DNA of 64,000 bases from Bacteroidota bacterium (GCA_021825585.1 JAKAGT010000002.1:124001-188000); one strand, 5' to 3'. Counted from the stretch's first letter, positions 17,623-27,532 are shown. Translations and numbers: made by a program. The notes: generated from the sequence alone by a model not told the origin.

Positions 17623-17669
17623 GCGCCCTCCCCGGCACAAGCATCATGGCTCGGGCCGGGGAGAGGCGC
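17623..17669 (-). terminator. Strong GC-rich stem-loop after the tricorn-like gene
   Basis: GCGCCCTCCCCGGC (17623-17636) pairs with GCCGGGGAGAGGCGC (17655-17669), with one extra base, across an 18-base loop, 17 bases after the stop codon of the protease gene. There is no T-run, but the stem is the strongest in this stretch and stands at the end of the long hydrolase block, a plausible transcript end. Confidence 0.5.
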
Positions 17670-17686
17670 ATTGCGAATATTACTGC

Positions 17687-20600
17687 TCAGTTGCCGGAGC
17701 CGCTTCCAACTTCAGGCAGCGGCGGAAGCTGCGGATGATAATTCCTGTACGGAGGGGTTTCGTACCTCGGCAACGGATGCTCCTTGAGTTCCTTGAGTGC
17801 GATCTTCACGGCTGCTTCCAGCTGCGGGTCATGCCCATCTCTCACGAGCTGCGGGTTCTGCCAGACGGCAACGTCCGGCGAGATGCCATGGTTCTCAACC
17901 GGGAAAGTACCGTTCAGCCCTTCCACTGCGATACGCGGTGCCGTGACCGTACCACCGTCCATCAGGCTTGGATAACCTCCGATTCCGACAAGTCCGCCCC
18001 ACGTCCTTTCTCCGACGAGCTTGCCAATCTTGTCCATCTTGAAATACCATGGAAGCGCGTCGCCGCCAGATCCGGCGAACTGGTTGATTACCATTACCTT
18101 CGGACCGAAGATCGCCATTGGCGGGCATATGGCCGTCTTGCCGTAGCGAGTAACGTTCATGCTCATCGGCTTGAGTAACAGGTTGTTAATGATATAATCG
18201 GAGATATATCCGCCGTGGTTGAATCGCTCGTCAATTATGACCCCGTCTTTATTCACCTGCGAGAAGAAATACCTGTTGAAATCAGTGAAGCCTTCTCCTG
18301 CCGTATTCGGAAGATAAACATAACCTATCTTTCCATCGCTCAGCCTGTTCACCAATCTCATGTTGTGCCTTATCCATGCCTCATGGCGCAGGGCAAACTC
18401 GCTTGGGATCGTCTTCACGGTAATCTGATGTGAATCCTTCATGTCAGGATTTGGTCCCACGGTAAGAGTCACGGTCTTATTGGCCAGATTCTGGAAAGCC
18501 TCGTAGATATTCATACTCCCCGTAATCTGGCTGCCGTTCACTGCCAGCAGGTAGTCACCGGCTTTCACCTTAAGGCCGGGTTGCGCCAGCGGTGCGTACA
18601 AGCCAGGGTTCCACTCCCCGGCGCTGAATATCTTCGTGATTCTGTATCTGTCATGCTCTACTTTGTAATTGGCGCCGAGCAATCCCACCTTTATGTCGCT
18701 CATTTTCGGCTCGGTTCCGCCGTAGATGAACATATGCCCGACCGACATGTAGCTTAACATTTCCCGGAACAGGAAACTCAGCTCATCTCTGCTGGCAATT
18801 CCGGGAAGATAAGCGGAGAACTCCTTCTCTGCCTGGTCGATGTTGAGACCGTCATAATTCGGGTTGTAGAAGAACGCTCTCTCTATCCTCCAGGCATCAT
18901 GGTACATCTCATCATATTGCTTTCGCGGGTCGACGTAAACCCTCATATCGGAGAGGTTAAGTCGGGAGGGACTGTGCACGCCGGGGCCGCTTGTAGATGA
19001 GATTGACCAACTGCCGCCCTGCTTGTAAAGCATCTTGCTCCCGTTCGCCGAGAGCGCAAATTGTGAAACTCCGCGAACGAGCGTTTCGGTCTTCCGGGAT
19101 TTCAGATTGAATGTGATTACGCTCGCCATTCCAGGAACGCCCCCTGGCACGGAAACCAGGGGAGCCCGAACAAGGAACAGAGTACCGTCTCTTCCAGCTG
19201 CAAGTCCCCGGTAGTTTGCCGGCGCGATGGGCAAAGGTATGACGCGAGATTCGATGTTCGTGAAATCTATTTCGACCGCCTTGGAGCCATTTTTCTTGGC
19301 ATTCGGCTTTTCTTTTCCGGTCTCCTTCTTATGGCTCGACGTGTCCTCTTTCTCGAATCCGCTCTTCGGTGCAAGGGGCGAAGAAATCCCCTTCCTGAGA
19401 ATCAGCGCGTAGACGTTTCGTTCTACCGGTTGCTCAAGCTTCGACATATCGAGCCATCCTTCCGACAATGCGGTATTGGTGCTCGATGTGAAATAGAGAT
19501 ATTTCCCGTCCTTGTCGAAAACCGGATAGAGACAATCGCTCCCTGCATCGGTGATCTGATGGATGCTCCGGTCCTTTAGCGAGTAGACGAACACTGCGTG
19601 GAGATAGTTGGGGAGGACTTTCGTGTAACTGATCCAGCGGCTGTCAGGCGACCAGCTCTCGTCGAATTCATGAAGCTCTGCGTACTGGTCCGCGTCGATC
19701 CTTATCGGCTTAGGGTCCTTCTTAGTAATATCGACATACCAGAGGTTCAGCTTCTGGTCGCTGAACGCGATCTTCTTGCTGTCCGGTGACCAGGCCGGTT
19801 GATAGTAGAATGCGCTCTTCTGTCCGAGAGTAATCATCCTCGGCTTTCCAATCCCGTCCTGGCTGCGAATGTAGAGGTCATATTCGCCGTGCCTGTCTGC
19901 AAAATACGCGATCCACTTTCCATTCGGAGACCAGGCAGGGTTTCGGTCTTCGACCCCCGGACTGCTGGTCAGATTCTCAATGCTGCCATGCCTGGTAGGA
20001 ACCGTGAGAATATCGCCATGCGCCTGGAAGACTGCCCGCACGCCGTTGGGCGAAATATCATAATCGGTTATCTCGCCGGCTACCTTCTGAAAATACGGAC
20101 GAAGTTGAGGCAGATCGCCGGATACGGTAACCGGAACGAAATGGGACGTCTTCGTGGCAAAATCATAGACATACAGCTGTCCGAACTGCGAATAAACGAT
20201 TCCTCCCGGACCTGCCGAAGCCGATGTTATATCGAATCCCTTGTTGTCTATGAGCTTCGTGGTCTCGTGGGTATCTACGTTGTAGGAGAAAAGCGTTATC
20301 GGTCCATCCTGGTCGGAGAGATAATAGACTTTGTTTCCGACCCACATCGGATCATTATAGTTTGCCCCATCCCTTGGGATTTTCACGACGCTCGAGTTCG
20401 AAATAGTCGCGATCCAGATCGGGGTTGTTTGTCCGCCACGGTACCCTTTCCAGAACGGCTCCCACTGGAACGATGGGACATACGCAATTCTTGTCCCATG
20501 AGGTGAGTACGAACCGGTCTCTGCCATGGACAGCGGAAGTTCCTCCGGAAATCCGCCCGTAACAGGGACAGTGTAAAGCTGGTCAGGATCCGAATATGTA

Positions 20601-21040
20601 TAACGCCGCGAGCGGAACAATACGTCCTTTCCGTCGGGTGTCCAGCCGACGGCAACATCTGGACCCGGGTGGTATGTCAAACGGGTTGGCTCCCCTCCGG
20701 TCGCCGGGACGACATAAACGTCCGTATTGTGGTCGTATGTCCCGGTGTAGGCAATCATGGAGCCGTCCGGAGAAAAGATGGGCATAGTAAGAACATCAGT
20801 GCCGGTAACAAGCCGGTGAGCCTGTCCGCCTCTTCGGCTTACCGTCCAGATTTCTCCTCCGTATTCGAATGATATCCGGGTCCTGGATAGAGTCGGATAT
20901 TGAAGTAAGAGTAACTTGTTCGCAGCTGTACGTTCCGGGTTCGGGTATCTTTCACCATGTGCCGGCTTGGCCGCGACGAAGGCGGAGCCCGCCATAAAAC
21001 ATAATAGAACAATTCCACGGAACAGTAGTTTTAATTTCAT
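17687..21040 (-). CDS. Exported tricorn-like protease (beta-propellers, PDZ, S41 domain)
   Basis: 1117 residues; GAGGAG lies 7 bases before the ATG and MKLKLLFRGIVLLCFMAGSA is a signal peptide. The N-terminal ~700 residues carry TolB/WD-like propeller repeats (FSPDGSMIAYTG, WTPDGKDVLF, WSPNGKWIAYF, WSPDSKKIAFSD, WSPDSRWISYT). A PDZ-like segment (GDYLLAVNGSQITG) lies near 835-850, followed by a C-terminal S41 peptidase fold with IIDERFNHGG and the serine region NQFAGSGGDALPW near 985. Tricorn homologues trim peptides; the signal peptide puts this one in the periplasm or outside. A lysine-rich low-complexity insert (about 570-600) separates propeller and protease halves. It lies 35 bases after the GH92 gene, apparently as the last gene of the hydrolase block. 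Confidence 0.93.
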   Translation of the reverse strand: MKLKLLFRGIVLLCFMAGSAFVAAKPAHGERYPNPERTAANKLLLLQYPTLSRTRISFEYGGEIWTVSRRGGQAHRLVTGTDVLTMPIFSPDGSMIAYTGTYDHNTDVYVVPATGGEPTRLTYHPGPDVAVGWTPDGKDVLFRSRRYTYSDPDQLYTVPVTGGFPEELPLSMAETGSYSPHGTRIAYVPSFQWEPFWKGYRGGQTTPIWIATISNSSVVKIPRDGANYNDPMWVGNKVYYLSDQDGPITLFSYNVDTHETTKLIDNKGFDITSASAGPGGIVYSQFGQLYVYDFATKTSHFVPVTVSGDLPQLRPYFQKVAGEITDYDISPNGVRAVFQAHGDILTVPTRHGSIENLTSSPGVEDRNPAWSPNGKWIAYFADRHGEYDLYIRSQDGIGKPRMITLGQKSAFYYQPAWSPDSKKIAFSDQKLNLWYVDITKKDPKPIRIDADQYAELHEFDESWSPDSRWISYTKVLPNYLHAVFVYSLKDRSIHQITDAGSDCLYPVFDKDGKYLYFTSSTNTALSEGWLDMSKLEQPVERNVYALILRKGISSPLAPKSGFEKEDTSSHKKETGKEKPNAKKNGSKAVEIDFTNIESRVIPLPIAPANYRGLAAGRDGTLFLVRAPLVSVPGGVPGMASVITFNLKSRKTETLVRGVSQFALSANGSKMLYKQGGSWSISSTSGPGVHSPSRLNLSDMRVYVDPRKQYDEMYHDAWRIERAFFYNPNYDGLNIDQAEKEFSAYLPGIASRDELSFLFREMLSYMSVGHMFIYGGTEPKMSDIKVGLLGANYKVEHDRYRITKIFSAGEWNPGLYAPLAQPGLKVKAGDYLLAVNGSQITGSMNIYEAFQNLANKTVTLTVGPNPDMKDSHQITVKTIPSEFALRHEAWIRHNMRLVNRLSDGKIGYVYLPNTAGEGFTDFNRYFFSQVNKDGVIIDERFNHGGYISDYIINNLLLKPMSMNVTRYGKTAICPPMAIFGPKVMVINQFAGSGGDALPWYFKMDKIGKLVGERTWGGLVGIGGYPSLMDGGTVTAPRIAVEGLNGTFPVENHGISPDVAVWQNPQLVRDGHDPQLEAAVKIALKELKEHPLPRYETPPYRNYHPQLPPLPEVGSGSGN

Positions 21041-21075
21041 AATGTACTCCTCAAGCTAAAGAGACGTTGGATGAA

Positions 21076-23337
21076 CTATTCGTTGTTGCTCATTGACGGC
21101 GGTGCATCGCCGTCGGCACTTCCCCATTTCCTATTCGGCCTCGGTCCCATCTGCAATTCGAGTACTCCGCCATTCTCGATATCCATCTGGGTAAACCAGG
21201 GCTTGTCGAGCGGCTTGCCGTTCAAAGTCGCGGATTGAATGTACTTGTGACGTACCGAGACGTTGTGTGCAATAATTGTAAAAGTCTTTCCATTGGACAG
21301 ACGAATGGTGGTCCTCCTGAATATCGGAGTTCCTATCACGTAATAAGGCGCACCCGGACAGAAGGGATAAAAGCCCATTGCCGAGAAAACATACCATGCT
21401 CCCATCGCTCCCTGGTCGTCGTCTCCGGGCAGGCCGAGCGGTGTATCGTTATACCACGCTTCCATTATCTCGCGAATCATTTTCTGCGTCTTCCATGGCT
21501 CACCGGCAAAATCGTACATGTAAGCTATATCAAAACTGGGCTCGTTTCCCTGTGCGTAGTTTCCGATAAGTCCGGTCATATCCGGAAATTTTGCGAGAAA
21601 CGTATACTTCGAGTCGCCGCCGTATTGTACCTCGAACAGGGAATCCAGTTTCACCAGGAACGGTTTTCGCCCGCCGTACAAATCGATGAGACCGGCAACA
21701 TCCTGCGGGACATTGAATGTCCACACCCACGCATTGCACTCTGCGTAATAGTCACGTCCGCCCGGTCCGCTTGGGAGTATTGGGTTAAATTCCTTGACCC
21801 ATTCGCCATCTGCAGACTTCGGAGCCATGAAACCATTGGATTTATTGAAAACATTCCTGTAATTGTGCGCCATTTTCATGAACAGTTCGTAGTCAGCGGT
21901 GTGACCCAGCGCCTTCGCCATCTGGGCGATGCACCAGTCGTCATAAGAAGCTTCGAGCGTCACCGACACGGCCTGTCGTCTTTCAAACGGATGGACCTCC
22001 GGATTAGTTTCCTGTTCTCCCTCTTTAAGTGCGGGGAAAAATCCCTTCTCGAGATACGTCCTGCCGAGATCCGTCATCGGCCCCCTTCTCCACGGGAGCA
22101 TGGTTGCATGGAGCGCCTCTTTCTTCATCGCCTCGTATGCCTTTTCCACATCGAAGTCGCGGTACCCCTTGAAGTAGGTATCGGCTATGAGCTCGTCCGC
22201 GTGGTCTCCTATCATCGCGGCGAACTCTCCCCACACTCGCGGAAAAGACGGCAGCCAGCCCCACTGCTCGTACATCCTCACCAATGACTGGATCATGTCC
22301 TCCTGCTGCTTCGGGTCGAGAAGGAGCTGGAGCGGATGTTCGCACCGGAATGTGTCCCACAGCTGGTCGTGAGTGTAGAAGTCTCTGCCGTGACTGAAGT
22401 GGACCTTATGATCAAAGCCGCTGTAGTATCTGCCGTCTTCGGTGATATTCATCATGTTTTCTTCTGCACGATACAGAGATGTGTAGAAAATTGTCTTCTG
22501 CTTCTCTGTTCCGCCTTCGACCCGTATTTTACCGAGGAGATTGTTCCACGCAGCCTTCGTCTGTTCTTTTCTGGACTCGAAATCCCATTCGTGGACTGAC
22601 TCGTTCAAATTTCTCTCGGCCTGCCGGAGACTTATGAAGGATAATCCGGCCTTGACTTCCACAAGCTTCCCGCCGCTGCCGTCGAAGTTGAGTGTGAAGC
22701 CGATTCTTTCTCCTTCCATCCTGCGCTCGTTGCCCGGCTCCCCTTCGTAATGCCATGATGATACGCCCTCGATCGGCTGCGAGAATTCGAGATAGAAGTA
22801 ATACGGGACTTCATGGATTGTCGTCGATCCCTGCACAAGTGTCGGTGAGACGACCTGCATCCACCCTTTGTCATCCATCATGATGCTTATGTGACGTTCC
22901 CCCTTTGATGGAAATCCGAACCGATAGAAGATCGCAAAATGCCCGACGGTGTATGATGCCTCTATGTCATAACTGCCAAGCAGCCCTTTGTAATAATATG
23001 GGGTGCGCGTCTCGAAATCGCGGTCGAAGCTGGAAGCGATTTGACCGGGATCCGTCCTGATACTCCCGGTATCCGGCATAATCGACACGCCGCCCGCCGG
23101 GAAGCCGTAAATTTTTGTCGCGAGGTATGAATCGGTAATGCCGGGATTGAGCACCGGAGTCACCTGCGGGTATCCGTGCGGCAGCTGCACCATCGGTCTC
23201 GTCGTCGTTAGAAGTAGACTGATTCCGCCGATATCGGGTCGCACGAAATCGACAGGTTCCCTGGGCGAATCAGCAAATGCAACGGAGCCAAGTATCAACA
23301 AAAGTCCTGTCAAGCAGACGTAAAAAGCATTCTTCAT
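21076..23337 (-). CDS. Exported GH92 alpha-mannosidase
   Basis: 753 residues with AAGGG before the ATG and a signal peptide (AFYVCLTGLLLILGSVAFA). GH92 enzymes are calcium-dependent exo-alpha-mannosidases that work with inversion. Recognisable motifs: NTFPG-equivalent start (FVRPDIGG), YSGFDHKVH, FYTHDQLWDTFRCEHPLQLL, WGWLPSFPRVWGE, MIGDHADELIADTYFKG, ASYDDWCIAQMAKALG, GNEPSFDIAYMYDFAG, and the catalytic-base region LPGDDDQGAMGAWYVFSAMG, then FYPFCPGAPYYVIGTP. The length is usual for the family. It sits next to a GH38-like fossil and in the same run as GH125, which points to alpha-mannan or high-mannose N-glycans as substrate. Confidence 0.96.
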   Translation of the reverse strand: MKNAFYVCLTGLLLILGSVAFADSPREPVDFVRPDIGGISLLLTTTRPMVQLPHGYPQVTPVLNPGITDSYLATKIYGFPAGGVSIMPDTGSIRTDPGQIASSFDRDFETRTPYYYKGLLGSYDIEASYTVGHFAIFYRFGFPSKGERHISIMMDDKGWMQVVSPTLVQGSTTIHEVPYYFYLEFSQPIEGVSSWHYEGEPGNERRMEGERIGFTLNFDGSGGKLVEVKAGLSFISLRQAERNLNESVHEWDFESRKEQTKAAWNNLLGKIRVEGGTEKQKTIFYTSLYRAEENMMNITEDGRYYSGFDHKVHFSHGRDFYTHDQLWDTFRCEHPLQLLLDPKQQEDMIQSLVRMYEQWGWLPSFPRVWGEFAAMIGDHADELIADTYFKGYRDFDVEKAYEAMKKEALHATMLPWRRGPMTDLGRTYLEKGFFPALKEGEQETNPEVHPFERRQAVSVTLEASYDDWCIAQMAKALGHTADYELFMKMAHNYRNVFNKSNGFMAPKSADGEWVKEFNPILPSGPGGRDYYAECNAWVWTFNVPQDVAGLIDLYGGRKPFLVKLDSLFEVQYGGDSKYTFLAKFPDMTGLIGNYAQGNEPSFDIAYMYDFAGEPWKTQKMIREIMEAWYNDTPLGLPGDDDQGAMGAWYVFSAMGFYPFCPGAPYYVIGTPIFRRTTIRLSNGKTFTIIAHNVSVRHKYIQSATLNGKPLDKPWFTQMDIENGGVLELQMGPRPNRKWGSADGDAPPSMSNNE

Positions 23338-23389
23338 TTTTCCCTTTCAAATATTGTTTTTGATCGATACAGTCTGTTGCGCGGCTCTA

Positions 23390-23719
23390 TCATGCTCCAC
23401 GCTCCAGCAATAGAAATCTCACTTCATACGGATTGAACTGAATCTTGCCGGTCACTTTTTTGATGGACTCCTCGAGCGAGTTTATTTCGTAAACCTGTGA
23501 GTCAGGTCATTATACATAATAGGCGGACGAATCGGACGAACGAACCAGCATCGATGAGGTAACCGACGGGTTCGGCGAGTGATATTCGAATCCCCCTCCG
23601 TGGATCGTTCTTTCGTACCCGCTGAAGAAGGTGTCGGGCCAGTTGAACCCGCTTGTCTGCGCAGCAAGGGGAACAGCGGTAAACATCAGAGATGCGGCGA
23701 AAACCAACAGGTTTCTCAT
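23390..23719 (-). pseudogene. Fossil of a secreted GH38-like alpha-mannosidase (both ends kept, middle lost)
   Basis: A good ribosome site (AGGAG, 6 bases) leads into an ATG at 23719 and a signal peptide (NLLVFAASLMFTAVPLAA). The next residues, NWPDTFFSGYERTIHGGG and HSPNPSVTSSMLVRSSDS, resemble the N-terminus of secreted GH38-type mannosidases. After 69 codons come two consecutive stops (TAA TGA at 23507-23512). The same frame then continues PDSQVYEINSLEESIKKVTG to IQFNPYEVRFLLLERGA and a stop at 23390, which resembles the C-terminal beta-sandwich of GH38 enzymes. About 900 residues expected between these ends are missing. The shared frame suggests an internal deletion with the stops at or near the join. 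The first 69 codons could still be translated. The family name rests on resemblance; a functional short secreted peptide is the alternative. Confidence 0.5.
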
Positions 23720-23810
23720 GACGGTCTCCTCCCTGGCGTTGTCCGCGCGGGCAAACAAAGGCCGGATAAATAACCGGTGTCCGGCGGCTGCGCGCCGCCA
23801 AACGTCTCCG

Positions 23811-24932
23811 TCAGTTGTTCCCTGTAATCCAGGTGTAGCCGTCCTGTCTTATATGGACCAAGGTTTTCCCGTCCTTGCTTTCAATGGTCGCCTCATACAT
23901 ATCAGGCGTCACATAAATCTTCGGCGGCCAGGAATATCCTGCAACTTGGGAGACCTTTTCATGAAGTGATGACAAACTCGCTGTAAACTCCTGATGGCTG
24001 ATGTAGTAAAGACGTTCGCCATAGTAAATTTTCCTGAGGATCCACTTCGCACTTTCCACCTCGTGCCACTTAAACGAGTCATGGCCGGTACCGACCACCT
24101 TGTCGGAGAACTGGAGAAACCCCCACATTTCCGGGTAGTGCATGTTGATAAGCCCCTGTGGGGACCAGACCCAATTATCTTCGGGAACAAGCTGCCCCGT
24201 CGAGGCATCGCGCTCTCGCCTGTAGACTCCGTTCTTGACGACGAGGTGCCATTCCACGCGCGAGAAATTTATCCTCCACTGATCGCCTTGCCTGGGCGGT
24301 GCACCGTTGAAGGCACATTCGCCCAGGATACTCCACGGGAACGCCGCCTCGACCGTCCAACCGGTGTCCACGTCGTTCGGGTTGTCAAGCGTGCCGTGCA
24401 ACCCTATCCCGACTTTTAATCCTGCAATGTCCCATGCATTGACCGCGACTTTATCTCCGTCGCGGTAAGGCATTCGCTCCATGAGGTCCCACACCGTACC
24501 GAGTGCGTTCAATTCCGTCTCGTAGTACGGATGCGTTGAGCCGTTGGGATCGATGAAGACTTCGAAATCATTGTTGTTGAAGATTACCGTGTCTCTCTGC
24601 CTGAGCGTCGCCCATAGGTTGGGTTCCTGTATTTGTGCGCCTATGTAAAGGTACTTGCTATCCCAGAGCATCTTAACACGCGTCTTGTACCTGGGAGCCG
24701 GCCTGAGGTCTCCCTGTATGTCGACAAAATACGTGGTCCAGGCCGCTTTCTTCCACGATTTTTCATCGAGCTTCCCGTCGACCTTGATGGGACCCGCAGT
24801 ACGATAACAAACATAGTGCTTCGGAGCGAAAGGTATCTCCGGCACCGGGAAACTTGTCTGGCCCAGCGGCGCTTGAGCATAAACGTCCGCGCCAAACAGT
24901 AGTGCCAGCGCTATCACTGATAAATATTTCAT
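23811..24932 (-). CDS. Exported CBM9/DOMON-like carbohydrate-binding protein
   Basis: 373 residues from the ATG at 24932, preceded by AGGAG with 6 bases spacing; two upstream in-frame starts lie inside the preceding gene. It has a signal peptide (YLSVIALALLFGADVYA). The body matches family 9 carbohydrate-binding-type proteins: VDGKLDEKSWKKAAWTTYFV, KMLWDSKYLYIGAQIQEPNL, FNNNDFEVFIDPNGSTHPYYE, TGWTVEAAFPWSIL and WRINFSRVEW. No catalytic domain is visible. Such proteins occur with polysaccharide-degrading systems and probably hold glycans at the periphery, though some are of unknown role. It starts 20 bases after the alpha/beta-hydrolase gene. Confidence 0.85.
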   Translation of the reverse strand: MKYLSVIALALLFGADVYAQAPLGQTSFPVPEIPFAPKHYVCYRTAGPIKVDGKLDEKSWKKAAWTTYFVDIQGDLRPAPRYKTRVKMLWDSKYLYIGAQIQEPNLWATLRQRDTVIFNNNDFEVFIDPNGSTHPYYETELNALGTVWDLMERMPYRDGDKVAVNAWDIAGLKVGIGLHGTLDNPNDVDTGWTVEAAFPWSILGECAFNGAPPRQGDQWRINFSRVEWHLVVKNGVYRRERDASTGQLVPEDNWVWSPQGLINMHYPEMWGFLQFSDKVVGTGHDSFKWHEVESAKWILRKIYYGERLYYISHQEFTASLSSLHEKVSQVAGYSWPPKIYVTPDMYEATIESKDGKTLVHIRQDGYTWITGNN

Positions 24933-24952
24933 TAGCTTCTCCTGGTCAATCT

Positions 24953-27532
24953 TCATTTTTGTTCTACAAAATCTCCGTTCTTCAGCGACCAATCGAGTCC
25001 GAAGAAACCGGCCACCTTAAGTCCGCTTTCGACACTAAACCCAAGCTGTCCGCCGTTTTTGTGGCCGTAGTAGCCCGGTACCTTCGATTTTCTGCCGCTG
25101 TCCTTAAACACGCTGGTGTTCAGTATCGTGAGATCAGGGAGTGAAAACCACGGCTGAAGGTAGGGCACAATATAAGTAAGCCGCATCCCTTCTATGCCGG
25201 TCCCGGATACTACTCCGACGCTCGCCAGGTTGCTCCCCTTCCTAGGCCTGATCATGAAACACGCGTAATCCTTACCTTTCATTATCCGATTGCCGAAGTT
25301 CAATTCTCCATCGGAGACCGTAACCGGAGAGTTACTCAGCACTTCGTTCCATGCCGAATTTGTCTTTTCGTTTCCATAAAGGATGATGCTCCTGTTTGGA
25401 TCGGCCTTCGGATTGAACTCTCTGTCGGATACTACTTCGATCGAACAGTTGCCCTGGTACCAGAAATACTCGGCATCGAACCTTGCCTTGTCAAAAGCCC
25501 ACTTGTTCTCAGCTTTGGTTCCATGCGTTCCGTAGACGAATTCCATATCATGCCGAAATGCGTCCTTGAATGTCCCGTAACGAACAGGGTTCTTGTCGTC
25601 CGGCGACGGTTTTCGGACCATCATCCATCGGTCTGATTGTTTCTCAAGCCAGACCTTTGTCTCATTCGCAGGGACCTTGACATCGTCGAGTTTTGTACCG
25701 TCAAGGTCGAAATTGAATGGCTTGCTTGTATCCGCCATTTCTAAATCAAACGAGATGATTTTGACGTTGTGGGTGGTTCCGACAAACCTGTTACGCGATG
25801 GAATGAAACTGACTTTGGCGTTGCTAAATTCGAGCTGTTTCTCCTGGCTGTAGATGGTGAGCCAGTAGTCCTTTGCCGATACACCCGGGCTTGCCGTCGT
25901 GAAGTCTATCTCCAGAGTCCTGCTAAGTCCAGGCCTTGCGTGCCTGGCAAAGAAGTCGAACATCGGGGGCCAGTCGACACAATCTGAGCCGGCTTCATCG
26001 TTCAGACCCCACCAGTGACCCACTCCCATCTCTTCGTGAAAAGTGTAGTCTTTATCGAACTTGCTCAGGGAGTCAACCATAGTAAGCGATTCGGTGATCG
26101 GTACGTTGTCATCCTTGCTCCCCTGAAGCATGTATATCCCGAGCTGCTTATAGTTCCTGTCGAGACCAAATGTATGGACCGGCATCGTCGCCCTCTCGAG
26201 CATATTCGCCATAGGGGAGATCATAGTGTCATGCCGGAACACGTACGTCCACCAGCTTATCCATCCGGCGCTGGGTCCCATTGCGCCGAAGAGATCGGGA
26301 TACTGCGCACCTATAATCCAGACGCCGTGACCTCCCATCGAGTGACCGGTCAGGTAAACCCGGCTCGGATCGATGTTGAGAGTAGATTCTGCGATGTGGA
26401 GTACCTGGAGGGCATCGAGTCTTCCCCAATCTTCCCAATCGAAACCGTACGGTCCCCCGTTCGTCGGGCATACTATGTAGCCCCACGTTTTTGGGTAATA
26501 GGAATTTGCCATGTTCGTCGCAATGACATCAGCACCGTGAAGCGAGAGGAACAAGGCCTTGGGTTTGCCGTTATCGGGGCCGCGGGGGGGAACGAGAGAA
26601 TAATACTGGACGCTCCCGTCGATGCTGCTGATGAAAGTTATGTTGCGCGTGGCACTGTGAGAAACCACCTTCACGGGAATTTCAGCGTGCGCCAGCTCAC
26701 GAGACATCGTACTCTCCCCTTCGTACAATGCCAGCTTAATCTTCACCACTCCCTCGTCCGAAGGCGCCGGTCCGACGAGTTTGAATGCGACTTTACGCAG
26801 ACTCATGGGTTGAATTATCGGCACTCTCGTTTCGACCGAGAAGCCGCTGTCGTTGTAGGCCTTGATATACGCGCCGCGGAGCGGCTTGTCCGTCGCATTG
26901 ATCACCGTCACTGCCGCATAATCATCCGGGGCCTCACCAACAACGAAGTCTGGAACCGTAACATGGCCGGTATTGAACAGAATGCCGGGCCGGATGTACT
27001 CCAACTCGATCTTAAGAACCCCGCGGTTGCAGACAAAAACCAACCTGTTATTTCCCCTCCGCAGACGAATCGGAATTTCAGGGTAATTATAGTTCGGCTC
27101 CCAGGATTGCCATGTGTCTTTGTAAGCATATTTGTTTCCCTGTCTTGGAACGCCGTTTATGTAGACAATGTCGTTTCCCTTGGACTCGAGGAGTGCAACT
27201 CTGTCTATATTTGATTTGACATCGAAGAATCCGTACGCTCCGTTCAGATAGTCTCCCCTGAACCAGCCGGTGGAGTCAGCGGTGTGAGAAATCCACGCTT
27301 CTTTCTTTCCATTTTGAAATTCCACTGCCCGTCCCTCAGATGCCCGGACTTCCTTGCCATCGATCATCCTCTCTATGATCGGGTCGGTCGGACCAATCTG
27401 GCTGATGTGGTCCGGAAGGAATAATCCCTGTTTGAGTGTGTCGACCGTGCGTGTCTGTGCATGAAGAGTCATCCCGGGTGCCAACATTCCTAGAATCACT
27501 ATCGCCAAAGCTCTGTTGAATGTGCTTTTCAT
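24953..27532 (-). CDS. Secreted alpha/beta-hydrolase (prolyl-oligopeptidase/esterase type)
   Basis: 859 residues with a signal peptide (ALAIVILGMLAPGMTLHA). A beta-rich N-terminal region of about 300 residues precedes an alpha/beta-hydrolase domain: LFLSLHGADV, YLTGHSMGGHGVW (nucleophile serine near 399), GSKDDNVP (aspartate near 472) and EEMGVGHWW (histidine near 505). The remaining ~330 residues are again beta-rich and may bind carbohydrate. Relatives include feruloyl and acetyl esterases and S9 peptidases; I cannot choose. Its ATG overlaps the TGA of the GH125 gene (ATGA), so the two are probably translated together, which favours removal of acyl groups from mannose-containing glycans. Confidence 0.85.
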   Translation of the reverse strand: MKSTFNRALAIVILGMLAPGMTLHAQTRTVDTLKQGLFLPDHISQIGPTDPIIERMIDGKEVRASEGRAVEFQNGKKEAWISHTADSTGWFRGDYLNGAYGFFDVKSNIDRVALLESKGNDIVYINGVPRQGNKYAYKDTWQSWEPNYNYPEIPIRLRRGNNRLVFVCNRGVLKIELEYIRPGILFNTGHVTVPDFVVGEAPDDYAAVTVINATDKPLRGAYIKAYNDSGFSVETRVPIIQPMSLRKVAFKLVGPAPSDEGVVKIKLALYEGESTMSRELAHAEIPVKVVSHSATRNITFISSIDGSVQYYSLVPPRGPDNGKPKALFLSLHGADVIATNMANSYYPKTWGYIVCPTNGGPYGFDWEDWGRLDALQVLHIAESTLNIDPSRVYLTGHSMGGHGVWIIGAQYPDLFGAMGPSAGWISWWTYVFRHDTMISPMANMLERATMPVHTFGLDRNYKQLGIYMLQGSKDDNVPITESLTMVDSLSKFDKDYTFHEEMGVGHWWGLNDEAGSDCVDWPPMFDFFARHARPGLSRTLEIDFTTASPGVSAKDYWLTIYSQEKQLEFSNAKVSFIPSRNRFVGTTHNVKIISFDLEMADTSKPFNFDLDGTKLDDVKVPANETKVWLEKQSDRWMMVRKPSPDDKNPVRYGTFKDAFRHDMEFVYGTHGTKAENKWAFDKARFDAEYFWYQGNCSIEVVSDREFNPKADPNRSIILYGNEKTNSAWNEVLSNSPVTVSDGELNFGNRIMKGKDYACFMIRPRKGSNLASVGVVSGTGIEGMRLTYIVPYLQPWFSLPDLTILNTSVFKDSGRKSKVPGYYGHKNGGQLGFSVESGLKVAGFFGLDWSLKNGDFVEQK

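Noticed and set aside
19799-20506. Plus-strand open frame of 235 codons opposite the tricorn-like gene
   Set aside because: Lies over conserved propeller repeats read on the minus strand; no independent support.
21235-22287. Plus-strand open frame of 350 codons opposite GH92
   Set aside because: Antisense shadow produced by codon bias; no start signal or recognisable motif.
26015-27214. Long plus-strand open frame of 399 codons opposite the alpha/beta-hydrolase
   Set aside because: Antisense shadow of a conserved gene; the translation has no family features.
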